NCBI RefSeq assembly: GCF_009863025.1
Contig: NZ_WWIR01000044.1
Coordinates: forward strand, 1-56,915
Reading direction: 5' to 3'
Origin: Streptomyces sp. SID4985
GTDB lineage: Bacteria > Actinomycetota > Actinomycetes > Streptomycetales > Streptomycetaceae
DNA length: 56,915 nucleotides
The notes beneath the pieces were generated by a model. The model was given only the letters and a program-made list of their open reading frames with translations. It searched no databases and had not been told where the DNA came from. The position numbers and the translations under genes were made by a program. This document shows, in pieces, positions 35,234 to 43,202 of the stretch. Each line of letters opens with the position of its first letter. The stretch's first letter is position 1.

Positions 35234-37078
35234 ATGCCGACTCGCAGACATCGCCTTCTCGGCGGACTCCTCGCACTGGCCCTCGCGTTGGGCGGGCTGC
35301 TCGCGCTGCCCACGCCGTCCGTCGCGGCGACGGCGGTATGCGCGCTCGCCTGTGACACGCTCGATCCGTCGAAGGCGCGGCAGGAGAGCTTCCCGGTGGG
35401 TGACCGGAACTTCAACGGTCGGGTGCTGCGCCTGCACGTGTCCGAGGCGGACGACATGGCGTGGGCCAGTATCGACCAGGGAACGCAGGGGAATTCCGTC
35501 TGGCTGGACCGGAGTTGGGACCGGGGGGCGACCTGGGACGGGCTCCTCGGCAAGGCGAGCATCCCGGGCTCGTGGACCGGCACGCGAACACTGATGTACA
35601 ACGTCACCGACCCGGTGGCGCACCGGCGCGGCTGGGTCCGGGCGTGCGGGGACGCGGGTGCGGTGACCTGCACGGACTGGTTCCGGCCGCAGGTGTGCGA
35701 CGGTTCGGCCTGTGACGGCGCCGACCCGGCGACCGCGGCGGGCGACACACGCCCGGTGCCCGCGACCACGCTGTACGGCCGCACCATCAGCCTCCACCTG
35801 GACCAGGCGAACGGCACGGCCTGGGGCGTCGTCGAGAACGGCGGAGCGGGGGACGAGATCTGGCTCGACCGGTCCTGGGACGAGGGCGCGAGCTGGCCGG
35901 AGGGATCGTCGCTGGGTCGTATCTCCGTTGCCTCCGGGGCGAGTTCGGCGCGGACCAAGATGTTCGCGACGCGCGATCCGCGCGGGCTGCTCCACGGCGG
36001 CGCCGTGCGGGCCTGCGGCCGGGAGGCGTCGCACCAGGACGGCAGCTGCACGGCGTGGGCGCGGCCGGTGCCGACCCGGGCGCGTGCGGCGGCAGACGCG
36101 CTCGTGGCGTCGTACCAGGTCAACGAGGGCTGGTGGCGTAGCAGTTGGTGGAACTCGGCCGTCGCGCTCACCTCGCTGATCGACTTCGCGCGGACGAGCG
36201 GTCGGCACGACTACGACTGGGTGATCGCCCGGACCTTCGAGCAGAACAACGGTGTCTTCCCGGCGGGCGGCCGCAGTTCGGACGCGATCGAGGGGCACTT
36301 CATCAGCCGCGCCATCGACGACGCGGCCTGGTGGGCGGTGGCCTGGGTGGACGCGTACGACTACACGCACGACAAGCGGTATCTGGACGAGGCGGTCACC
36401 ATCACGAACTACGTGCAGCAGTACTGGGACACGAACACCTGCGGCGGCGGGGTGTGGTGGAACCGGGAGCGCACGTACAAGAACGCCGTGACCAACGGGC
36501 TCTACCTATGGCTGGTGACCTCGCTGCACCAGCGGGTGTCCGGCGACACGACGTGGGGCGCGCGGGCGACGACGGCGGCGGACTGGTTCCTCAACAGTGG
36601 GATGATCAACTCCTCGGGTCTGGTGAACGACGGGCTGAACTCGTCGTGCGCCAACAACGGCCAGACAGTGTGGAGTTACAACCAGGGGCTGGCCATCGGC
36701 GCGTTCACCCAGCTGTGGCGTTCGACCGGGCAGAGCCGCTATCTCGACACCGCCCGGCGGCTCGCGGACGCGGGGACGACCTCCTCGCAGCTGACGCGCA
36801 ATGGCGTGCTGACCGAGTCCTGCGACCTCGGGTCCGCGTCGTGCGACGACAACCAGAAGCAGTTCAAGGGCGTGTTCGTACGGCATCTCGCCGACCTCGC
36901 GGCCGCCACCGGATCGTCGGCCTACCGCGCGTATCTCACCCGGCAGGCCGACTCGATCTGGGGCACCGACCGGGACGCGCTGAACCGGCTGGGCGCGCGC
37001 TGGGCGGGTACGGCGCCGAACCCGGTGGACTGGCGTACCCAGGCGAGCGCGCTGGAGGCGTTGACGGCGGCGGGCTGA
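35234..37078 (+). CDS. Secreted GH76 alpha-1,6-mannanase-type enzyme with duplicated N-terminal domain
   Basis: 614 residues. The signal peptide (HRLLGGLLALALALGGLLALP to SVAA) is followed by two copies of a roughly 100-residue domain (about 45-160 and 175-285), each with WLDRSWDxGAxW and ending VRACG...C-x-WxRP. The C-terminal domain (about 295-614) is GH76: WWNSAVALTSLIDFA, the catalytic Asp pair at 362-363 (SRAIDDAAWWAVAWVDAYD), CGGGVWWNRERTYKNAVTNGLY and VWSYNQGLAIGAF. GH76 enzymes cut alpha-1,6-mannan backbones. The N-terminal repeats may bind carbohydrate; no family was recognised. ATG 35234 begins the signal peptide; a LacI-type site is 65 bases upstream. Confidence 0.92.
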   Translation: MPTRRHRLLGGLLALALALGGLLALPTPSVAATAVCALACDTLDPSKARQESFPVGDRNFNGRVLRLHVSEADDMAWASIDQGTQGNSVWLDRSWDRGATWDGLLGKASIPGSWTGTRTLMYNVTDPVAHRRGWVRACGDAGAVTCTDWFRPQVCDGSACDGADPATAAGDTRPVPATTLYGRTISLHLDQANGTAWGVVENGGAGDEIWLDRSWDEGASWPEGSSLGRISVASGASSARTKMFATRDPRGLLHGGAVRACGREASHQDGSCTAWARPVPTRARAAADALVASYQVNEGWWRSSWWNSAVALTSLIDFARTSGRHDYDWVIARTFEQNNGVFPAGGRSSDAIEGHFISRAIDDAAWWAVAWVDAYDYTHDKRYLDEAVTITNYVQQYWDTNTCGGGVWWNRERTYKNAVTNGLYLWLVTSLHQRVSGDTTWGARATTAADWFLNSGMINSSGLVNDGLNSSCANNGQTVWSYNQGLAIGAFTQLWRSTGQSRYLDTARRLADAGTTSSQLTRNGVLTESCDLGSASCDDNQKQFKGVFVRHLADLAAATGSSAYRAYLTRQADSIWGTDRDALNRLGARWAGTAPNPVDWRTQASALEALTAAG

Positions 37079-37100
37079 ACCCGTCGCCGTCAACGCCGTA

Positions 37101-37129
37101 CGGCGGCGGGCTCACCCCACCCGCCGCCG
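37101..37129. terminator. Bidirectional hairpin between GH76 and importer operon
   Basis: Perfect 10-bp stem CGGCGGCGGG / CCCGCCGCCG with a 9-nt loop, in the gap between convergent genes and reaching into the last codons of the permease gene. Confidence 0.6.
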
Positions 37130-38131
37130 CCTCGCCAGCCACGTCTGGGCGATGACGACCAGGACGAGGAACGCCCCGCTGGCGACCTGCTGGTAGGCCG
37201 AGTCCAGGGAGCCGATCTGGTTGATGACGTTCTGGATGACCTTGAGCAGGAGGACGCCGACGAGGGAGCCGCTGACGTAGCCGAGGCCGCCGGTGAGGAG
37301 CGTGCCGCCGATGACGACGGCGGCGATGGCGTCGAGCTCCATGCCGTAGCCGAGGATGGTGACGCCGGAGGCGAGGTAGGCGGCGCTGAGCGCGCCGGCC
37401 AGGCCGGCGAGGAGGCCGGAGAGGGTGTAGACGGCGATCTTGGTGCGGGCGACGGGGGCGCCCATGAGGGCGGCGGCCTGTTCGTTGCCGCCGATGGCGT
37501 AGACCCGCTGGCCGAAGGCGGTGCGGCGCAGCAGGACGGCGCCCGCCAGATACAGAACGGCCGTGATCCATACGGGTGTTGCGACGCCGAGCAGCTTGCT
37601 CTGGCCGAGGGTGGCGAAGAAGGAGCCCTTGGCGACGAGGTAGGTGTCGGCGCCCTCGTCGGTGATGGCGAGCATGATGCCGCGGGCGGCGAGCATCGAG
37701 GCGAGGGTGACGATGAAGGGGGCGAGTCCGGTGCGGGCCACGAGGAGGCCGTTGACCAGGCCGATCACCGCGCACACAGTGAGCGGCAGCAGCAGGGCGA
37801 CGACCGTGCCGTACTGCGAGCCCCAGGCGGCGAGGACCCCGCCGAGGACGAAGACGGAGCCGACCGAGAGGTCGATGCCGCCGCTGACGATGACGAAGGT
37901 CATGCCGAGCGCGACGGTGGCGAGGAACGCGGAGTTGACCGCGATGTTGCCGAGGTTGTCGCCGGTGGCGAAGGAGTCGAAGGAGAGGGAGGCGACGGCG
38001 GCGAGGACGACGAGGGCGACCAGTGCGCCGTGCCGCTGGGCGAGTTCCGCGACGCGGTCGCCGCGCCGGGTGGTGTCCTCGGCGGGTGCCGCCTGAGGGG
38101 CGGTCGTGGGGTGTTCCTTGGTGCTGGTCAC
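37112..38131 (-). CDS. Sugar ABC transporter permease 2 (YjfF-like)
   Basis: A 339-residue permease with about nine TM helices, GGIDLSVGSVFVLGGVLAAW, LAPFIVTLASMLAARGI, the coupling loop AFGQRVYAIGGNEQAAALMGAPV and AVVIGGTLLTGGLGYVSGSLVG. Residues 1-30 are a cytoplasmic, Pro/Ala-rich tail. The ATG overlaps the TGA of the first permease gene (ATGA). Two different permeases in one operon, with a YtfQ-like binding protein, point to the galactofuranose-type subgroup (YtfQRT-YjfF). Last gene of the operon. Confidence 0.92.
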   Translation of the reverse strand: MTSTKEHPTTAPQAAPAEDTTRRGDRVAELAQRHGALVALVVLAAVASLSFDSFATGDNLGNIAVNSAFLATVALGMTFVIVSGGIDLSVGSVFVLGGVLAAWGSQYGTVVALLLPLTVCAVIGLVNGLLVARTGLAPFIVTLASMLAARGIMLAITDEGADTYLVAKGSFFATLGQSKLLGVATPVWITAVLYLAGAVLLRRTAFGQRVYAIGGNEQAAALMGAPVARTKIAVYTLSGLLAGLAGALSAAYLASGVTILGYGMELDAIAAVVIGGTLLTGGLGYVSGSLVGVLLLKVIQNVINQIGSLDSAYQQVASGAFLVLVVIAQTWLARRRRVG

Positions 38132-39093
38132 CGCTTGCCCCTCTCCCGTGCCGCGTACACCGCGAGCACGATGACCAGTGCCTGGGCGATCTGCGTCCAG
38201 GACGTGGGCAGATCGTGTTTGATGAGCGTGGCCGTCAGCAGCTGGATGAGGACGGCTCCGGCCACCGTGCCGCCGATCCTGACGCGGCCGCCGGTCAGCG
38301 GGGTGCCGCCGACCACGACGGCGGTGATGGCGGACAGTTCCATGAGGTTGCCGAGGGAGCTGGGGTCGCTGGCCTGGAGCCGGGCCGTGGCGAGGAACCC
38401 GGCGATGGCCGCGAGGACGCCCGAGCAGACGTAGACGGCGATCAGCACGCCCCGCACCGGGAGTCCGGCGAGCTGGGCGGCGGGCCGGCTGTCGCCCACG
38501 GCGAGGAGACGGCGGCCGAAGACGGTACGGCGCACGACGAAGCCGACGATCACCGCCAGGGCCGCCGCGATGAGCGCCAGATACGGGATGCCGAGGACGC
38601 TCCCCGCGCCGAGCGAGGCCATGGTGGGGTCGCGCACGTCCTTGAGCTGGGGCAGCAGCACCAGCGCGATGCCGCGCCCGCCGACCATGAGCGCGAGGGT
38701 GGCGACGATGGGCTGCACCCCGACGTACGCGATGAGCGAGCCGTTGGCGAGTCCGACCACGGCGCCCGCGACCATGGCGACGAGCAGCGCGAGCCAGGGG
38801 CCGTAGCCGAGGTAGAGCGAGGTGACCGAGGTGGCGAGCGCCATCACCGCGCCCACCGACAGGTCGATGCCCTCGGTGCCGATGGCCAGCGCCATGCCGA
38901 GCGCGACGATCAGGACGGGGGCGACCTGGACGGCCTGGGTGCGGAAGTTCTCGCCGGAGACGAAGTGGTCGGTGAAGAGCACGTTGAACAGCAGCAGGAC
39001 GGCGAGGCCGAGATAGACGCCGTAGTTCTGGAGCCAGGCGACCATCGTGGCGCGTTCGGGGAAAGCCCTTCTGTCGAGGGCGAGTTCAGTCAT
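38128..39093 (-). CDS. Sugar ABC transporter permease 1 (YtfT-like)
   Basis: A 321-residue permease with about nine TM helices. Landmarks are TEGIDLSVGAVMALATSV, VGVQPIVATLALMVGGRGIALVL, VFGRRLLAVGDSRPAAQLAGLPV and AVVVGGTPLTGGRVRIGGTVAGA. The ATG lies inside the 3' end of the ATPase gene (8-base overlap) and the stop overlaps the next permease by four bases, so all three are co-translated. It probably pairs with the YjfF-like protein as a heterodimeric channel. Confidence 0.92.
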   Translation of the reverse strand: MTELALDRRAFPERATMVAWLQNYGVYLGLAVLLLFNVLFTDHFVSGENFRTQAVQVAPVLIVALGMALAIGTEGIDLSVGAVMALATSVTSLYLGYGPWLALLVAMVAGAVVGLANGSLIAYVGVQPIVATLALMVGGRGIALVLLPQLKDVRDPTMASLGAGSVLGIPYLALIAAALAVIVGFVVRRTVFGRRLLAVGDSRPAAQLAGLPVRGVLIAVYVCSGVLAAIAGFLATARLQASDPSSLGNLMELSAITAVVVGGTPLTGGRVRIGGTVAGAVLIQLLTATLIKHDLPTSWTQIAQALVIVLAVYAARERGKR

Positions 39094-40627
39094 GACGGGG
39101 CTCCTCCTCGGCCGCCTCGGCGATGGCCCGCATCAGCTGGTCCTCGCTCACGTCGTCGCCGGTCAGCTCGCCGACGACGGCGCCGTCCCGGAGCACGACC
39201 ACGCGGTCGGAGCCCTCGACCAGTTCCTCCACGTCGGAGGAGATCAGCAGGACGCCGAGGCCGTCCTCGGCCAGTTCGTCGATGAGTTTCTGCACCTCGG
39301 CCTTGGCGCCCACGTCGATGCCCCGGGTGGGTTCGTCCAGGAGCAGCACCTTGGGCTGCATGGCGAGCCAGCGGGCGAGGAGGACCTTCTGCTGGTTGCC
39401 GCCGGAGAGTTCGCCGACCTTCTGGTGCGGGCTCGCGGCCTTGATCCGCAGCCGTTTCATGAAGGTGTCGACGACACGGTCCACGCTCGCCTCGGAGACC
39501 AGACCGAAGCGGGACATGCGGGGCAGCGCGGCCAGGGCGATGTTCTCCCGGACGGAGAGGCCGGGCACGATCCCCTCGCTCTTGCGGTCCTCGGGCAGCA
39601 GGCTGATCCCGGCGCGGATCGCGGCGGCGGTGGAGCCTGTGCGCACGGGTCGTCCGGCCACGGTGACCCGGCCGCCCGCGAGCGCGAGGGCTCCCGCGAT
39701 GGCCTTGGCGGTCTCGGTACGCCCGGAGCCGAGCAGCCCGCCGAGCCCCACGACCTCGCCGGGGCGGATGTCCACCGAGACGTCGTGCAGCAGATGACGC
39801 TTCGTCAACTTATCTGCTCTGAGCACTGGTTCGGCGCCCGCGTCGTGGCTTCCGGCGAACTTGGTGACACCCTCCGCGCTGACCTCGCTCGTCTCCCGGC
39901 CGAGCATGAGGGAGACGAGCTGGAGGCGGCCGGTCTCGGCCAGCGGTCCTGTGTGCACCAGCTTGCCGTCGCGCAGGACGGTGACCGTGTCGCAGACGGC
40001 GTACAGCTCGTCCATGCGGTGGCTGACGTAGAGCACGGCGATGCCCTGGGCGCGCAGCCGCCGGATGACGCCGAACAGCGTTTCCACTTCGCGGGGTTCG
40101 AGCGAGGAGGTGGGTTCGTCCATGACGACCACGCGGGCGTCGACGGAGACGGCGCGGGCGAGCGCGACCATCTGCTGGGCGCCGACGCCGAGTTCGCGCA
40201 GGGGGCGGCGGACGTCGACGTGGACGCCGTACTCGGCCATGGTCTCCGCCGCCTCGCGGTGCATCCGGGCGAAGTCGATCAGGCCGAGCCGGGTACGCGG
40301 TTCGCGGCCGAGGCAGAGGTTGCGGGCCACGCTCATCAGGGGGATGAGGTTGACCTCCTGGTAGATCGTGGAGATCCCGGCGTGCTGCGCGGCGAGCGGG
40401 GTGGCGAAGGCGGCCGGTTCGCCGCGGTAGCGCAGTTCGCCCTCGTCGGGGCGGTAGACCCCGGTGAGGACCTTGATCAGGGTGGACTTGCCCGCGCCGT
40501 TCTCGCCGACCAGGGCGTGTGTCTCACCGGCCCGGAGTGTGAACGTCACCCCGTCCAGGGCCAGTACACCGGGGAAGCGCTTGGTCAGGTCGCGTACGGC
40601 GAGTACTTCGTCGGGAGGTGCGGTCAC
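39086..40627 (-). CDS. Sugar ABC transporter ATP-binding protein with two ABC domains (YtfR/RbsA-like)
   Basis: 513 residues. The N-terminal cassette has GENGAGKSTLIKVLTG, VGAQQMVALARA and VVMDEPTSSLEPRE. The C-terminal cassette has the usual degenerate P-loop (GLGGLLGSGRTETAKAIAGA), LSGGNQQKVLLARWLA and LLDEPTRGIDVGAK. GTG 40627 follows GGAGAG by seven bases; the longer ATG form lacks a ribosome site. It energises the two permeases downstream. A 144-base gap with a hairpin separates it from the binding-protein gene. Confidence 0.93.
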   Translation of the reverse strand: MTAPPDEVLAVRDLTKRFPGVLALDGVTFTLRAGETHALVGENGAGKSTLIKVLTGVYRPDEGELRYRGEPAAFATPLAAQHAGISTIYQEVNLIPLMSVARNLCLGREPRTRLGLIDFARMHREAAETMAEYGVHVDVRRPLRELGVGAQQMVALARAVSVDARVVVMDEPTSSLEPREVETLFGVIRRLRAQGIAVLYVSHRMDELYAVCDTVTVLRDGKLVHTGPLAETGRLQLVSLMLGRETSEVSAEGVTKFAGSHDAGAEPVLRADKLTKRHLLHDVSVDIRPGEVVGLGGLLGSGRTETAKAIAGALALAGGRVTVAGRPVRTGSTAAAIRAGISLLPEDRKSEGIVPGLSVRENIALAALPRMSRFGLVSEASVDRVVDTFMKRLRIKAASPHQKVGELSGGNQQKVLLARWLAMQPKVLLLDEPTRGIDVGAKAEVQKLIDELAEDGLGVLLISSDVEELVEGSDRVVVLRDGAVVGELTGDDVSEDQLMRAIAEAAEEEPRHD

Positions 40628-40667
40628 GGCTGCTCTCCATGGGGTCATGGGCGACGTGCCTGCTCGG

Positions 40668-40697
40668 GGCGCCGGGAGCGGTCGTTCCCCCGGCGCC
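40668..40697 (-). terminator. Hairpin between binding protein and ATPase genes of the second importer
   Basis: Perfect 9-bp stem GGCGCCGGG / CCCGGCGCC with a 12-nt loop. As in the first importer, it follows the binding-protein gene within the operon and could give uneven expression. Confidence 0.6.
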
Positions 40698-40771
40698 TCA
40701 CGATGACGAGCCGTCAGTAAGCCTTGTCGAACTCAACTGGCCTTGCGTGGCACATAGTTGCCTTTGCGGCC

Positions 40772-41854
40772 TCAGAACGCCTTGTCGAGGTCGGCCTTGG
40801 CGTTGGCGCTCGTGTACTGGCTGTCCTGGATGACGATGTCCTCGCCGACCGGCTTGCCCTGGGTGAAGGAGTCGAGCGTCGAGAAGGCGAGCGGCCCGAA
40901 GCGCGGGTTGGACTCGATGACGGCGCTGATCCAGCCGTCCGCGATGCCCTGGACGGCGTTGCGGGTGCCGTCGATCGTCACGATCTTCACGGCGCCGGGC
41001 TTCTTGCCCGCGCCCTTGAGGGCGTTGACGGCGCCGAGGCCCATCTCGTCGTTCTCGGCGTAGATCGCCTTGATGCCGGGCTTGGACTGGATGAGCTGCT
41101 CGGTGACCGACTGGCCCTTCTCGCGGGTGAACTCGCCGGTCTGCTTGAAGACGACCTTGAGTCCGGGGGCCTTGGCCTTGATCTGCTCCTCGAAGCCCTG
41201 GGTGCGCTCGGTGGTGACGTTGTTGCCCGCCGCGCCGAGCAGGATGGCGATCTCGCCCTTGCCGCCGGTGGCCTCGATGAGCTGATCGGCGGCGCGCCGG
41301 CCCTGCTGGACGAAGTCGGAGCCGATGAAGCTCACGTAGTCCTTGCAGGGGGTGGCGTTGATCTGGCGGTCGATGGTGATGATCGGGATCTTCTTGGCGC
41401 GGGCGGACTGGAGCACCGGGTCCCAGCCGTCGGAGTTGAGCGGGGCGATGACGAGGAGCTTGGCGCCCTTGGCGATGAGGTCCTGCACGTCGCTGATCTG
41501 CTTGGAGAACTGCGACTGGGCGTTGGCGGTGAGCAGTTTGATGCCGCGCTTCTTCGCCTCGGCCTTGATGGAGGCGGTCTCCGCGATGCGGAAGGGGTTG
41601 GCCTCCTTCTCCGACTGCGAGAAGCCGACGACCGTCTTCGACAGGTCCAGCTTGTCGGCGCCGTAGTCGCCGATCGCGCAGGTCTTGCCGCCGCTGCTCT
41701 CGGCGACCTGCTTCCCGGCGTCGTTGTTGACGGCGGTGCTGCCCGGAGAGGCTTTGTCGTCCTCGGACTTGGTGCAGGCGGCGACGAGCGCCAGGCTGGC
41801 GGTGAGACCCACGGCGAGGATGGTTCTGGTGGTGCTGCGGGAGTGCGGCTTCAT
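40772..41854 (-). CDS. Sugar ABC transporter substrate-binding lipoprotein (YtfQ-like)
   Basis: A 360-residue lipoprotein: signal TILAVGLTASLALVAAC (lipobox VAAC, Cys about 27), a linker, then a type 1 binding domain starting TVVGFSQSEKEANPFRIAETASIKAEAKKRGIKLL. That opening, plus LLVIAPLNSDGWDPVLQSARAKKIPIITIDRQI and GEFTREKGQSVTEQLIQSKP, is close to E. coli YtfQ, the galactofuranose-binding protein. The ligand is therefore probably a furanose sugar, by family analogy. It heads the four-gene importer operon and has a LacI-type site 64 bases upstream. Confidence 0.92.
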   Translation of the reverse strand: MKPHSRSTTRTILAVGLTASLALVAACTKSEDDKASPGSTAVNNDAGKQVAESSGGKTCAIGDYGADKLDLSKTVVGFSQSEKEANPFRIAETASIKAEAKKRGIKLLTANAQSQFSKQISDVQDLIAKGAKLLVIAPLNSDGWDPVLQSARAKKIPIITIDRQINATPCKDYVSFIGSDFVQQGRRAADQLIEATGGKGEIAILLGAAGNNVTTERTQGFEEQIKAKAPGLKVVFKQTGEFTREKGQSVTEQLIQSKPGIKAIYAENDEMGLGAVNALKGAGKKPGAVKIVTIDGTRNAVQGIADGWISAVIESNPRFGPLAFSTLDSFTQGKPVGEDIVIQDSQYTSANAKADLDKAF

Positions 41855-41917
41855 GCGGATTACCCCACTTCGGGACTGCGGAAGGCCGGTCCGGCGGTGA
41901 CCAGATCAGGAGCTTTT

Positions 41918-41929
41918 TACATCGTTGCA
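41918..41929. promoter_or_regulatory. LacI-type operator before the YtfQ-like importer operon
   Basis: Reads TGCAACGATGTA on the operon strand, with central CG and 4 of 6 symmetric positions, 64 bases before the ATG at 41854. Confidence 0.6.
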
Positions 41930-42012
41930 AGGGCCGTGTAAACACCTCGGACAGCACGTCACCCAACCGCAATCCGGGCCAACTCACCCTTGCCGCACGG
42001 CATTTGCGCTGG

Positions 42013-43050
42013 TCAGCTTGTGCGGACGCGCCGTCCGAGGGTGCTCTCACGCTCCACGAGCGTGAAGCCGGGCTGGAGTTGGCGGGCCGGTCGGGGCGCC
42101 TCGTGGTTCTGCTCGCCCTTGAGCCGGCCGACCACGGACTCGACGGCGAGGCGGGCGATGGCCACCTTGTCCGGGGAGACGGTGGTGAGGGTGACGGCGC
42201 CGTAGCGCGACTCGGTGATGTCGTCGAAGCCGACCACGGCCACGTCCTCGGGGATGCGCAGGCCGCGCTCGAAGAGCACGCGCATCGCGCCGAGGGCGAT
42301 CAGGTCGTTGTAGGCGAACACCCCGTCCGGCTGTTCCCCGGCGTCGAGCAGCGCGGCCATGGCCCGCGCGCCGTCCTCGTGGCCCCAGCCCCGGGTGGTG
42401 GCCACGAGGCGTTCGTCGGCGACTAGTCCGGAGGCGGCCAGCTCCGCCTGCCAGCCGATGAACCGCAGGTGGGCGGGCTGGTGGAGGCGGTCCTGGCGGG
42501 CGCCGAGGAAGGCGATGCGACGCCGTCCGAGGGAGAGGAGGTGGCGCACCGCGGCGCGGGCGGCGGCGATGTTGTCGATGACGATGTGGTCGTAGGGCAG
42601 GTCGTAGCGGCGCTCCCCCAGCAGGACGAGGGGCGCGTCGTCGCTGCGGGCGGCGAGGTCCTCGGTCTCCAGCTCCAACGGGCTGAGGATCAGCCCGTCC
42701 ATGACGCGGGCCCGGAAGCCCTGGCAGACCAGGATCTCCTGTTCGCGCAGGCCCTGGGTGTGGTCGAGGAGCACGGTGTACTCATGCTGGGCGGCGGCGT
42801 CGATGACGGCGCCGGCCAGCTCCGCGAAGTAGGAGTTGCCGAGTTCGGGCACGGCCAGGCCGATGATTCCGGTGCGTCCTTTACGCAGGTGACGAGCGGT
42901 CAGATTCGGCCGGTAGCCGAGTTCGTCGATGGCCTGCTGGACGCGTGCCCGCATGGCCGGTGTGACGTGCGGATAGTCGTTGACCACATTGGAGACGGTC
43001 TTCACGGAGACCCCCGCACGTTCGGCCACGTCCTTCAGGCTCACGCGCAT
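42013..43050 (-). CDS. LacI-family regulator of the glycosidase/importer locus
   Basis: A 345-residue LacI protein: HTH VSLKDVAERAGVSVKTVSNVVNDYPHVTP, hinge LGYRPNLTARHLRKG, then a ligand core with IGLAVPELGNSYFAELAGAVID, RRIAFLGARQDR, GVFAYNDLIALGAM and VVGFDDITESRYG. ATG 43050 has GGAGG seven bases upstream. It sits between the importer operon and the divergent GH2 gene. Four LacI-type sites in front of GH31, GH76, importer and GH2 genes suggest it controls the whole locus, released by an imported sugar. Confidence 0.95.
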   Translation of the reverse strand: MRVSLKDVAERAGVSVKTVSNVVNDYPHVTPAMRARVQQAIDELGYRPNLTARHLRKGRTGIIGLAVPELGNSYFAELAGAVIDAAAQHEYTVLLDHTQGLREQEILVCQGFRARVMDGLILSPLELETEDLAARSDDAPLVLLGERRYDLPYDHIVIDNIAAARAAVRHLLSLGRRRIAFLGARQDRLHQPAHLRFIGWQAELAASGLVADERLVATTRGWGHEDGARAMAALLDAGEQPDGVFAYNDLIALGAMRVLFERGLRIPEDVAVVGFDDITESRYGAVTLTTVSPDKVAIARLAVESVVGRLKGEQNHEAPRPARQLQPGFTLVERESTLGRRVRTS

Positions 43051-43127
43051 CTGCTGTCCTCCCACGCCTCGTGTCAGACACCTGGACAGGGCGCAGGAGG
43101 CGTGTTCTCATGCCAACTGCCCTTGTT

Positions 43128-43139
43128 TCCAACGTTATA
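43128..43139. promoter_or_regulatory. LacI-type operator before the GH2 gene
   Basis: TCCAACGTTATA, central CG, 4 of 6 positions symmetric, 63 bases before the GH2 start and 77 before the divergent LacI start. It could also mediate autoregulation. Confidence 0.6.
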
Positions 43140-43202
43140 CAAGATGTTCCGAAGCACGGGCAGAGCACGCACCCGCAACTCCGTTTCCCACCGGAGGTAC
43201 TC

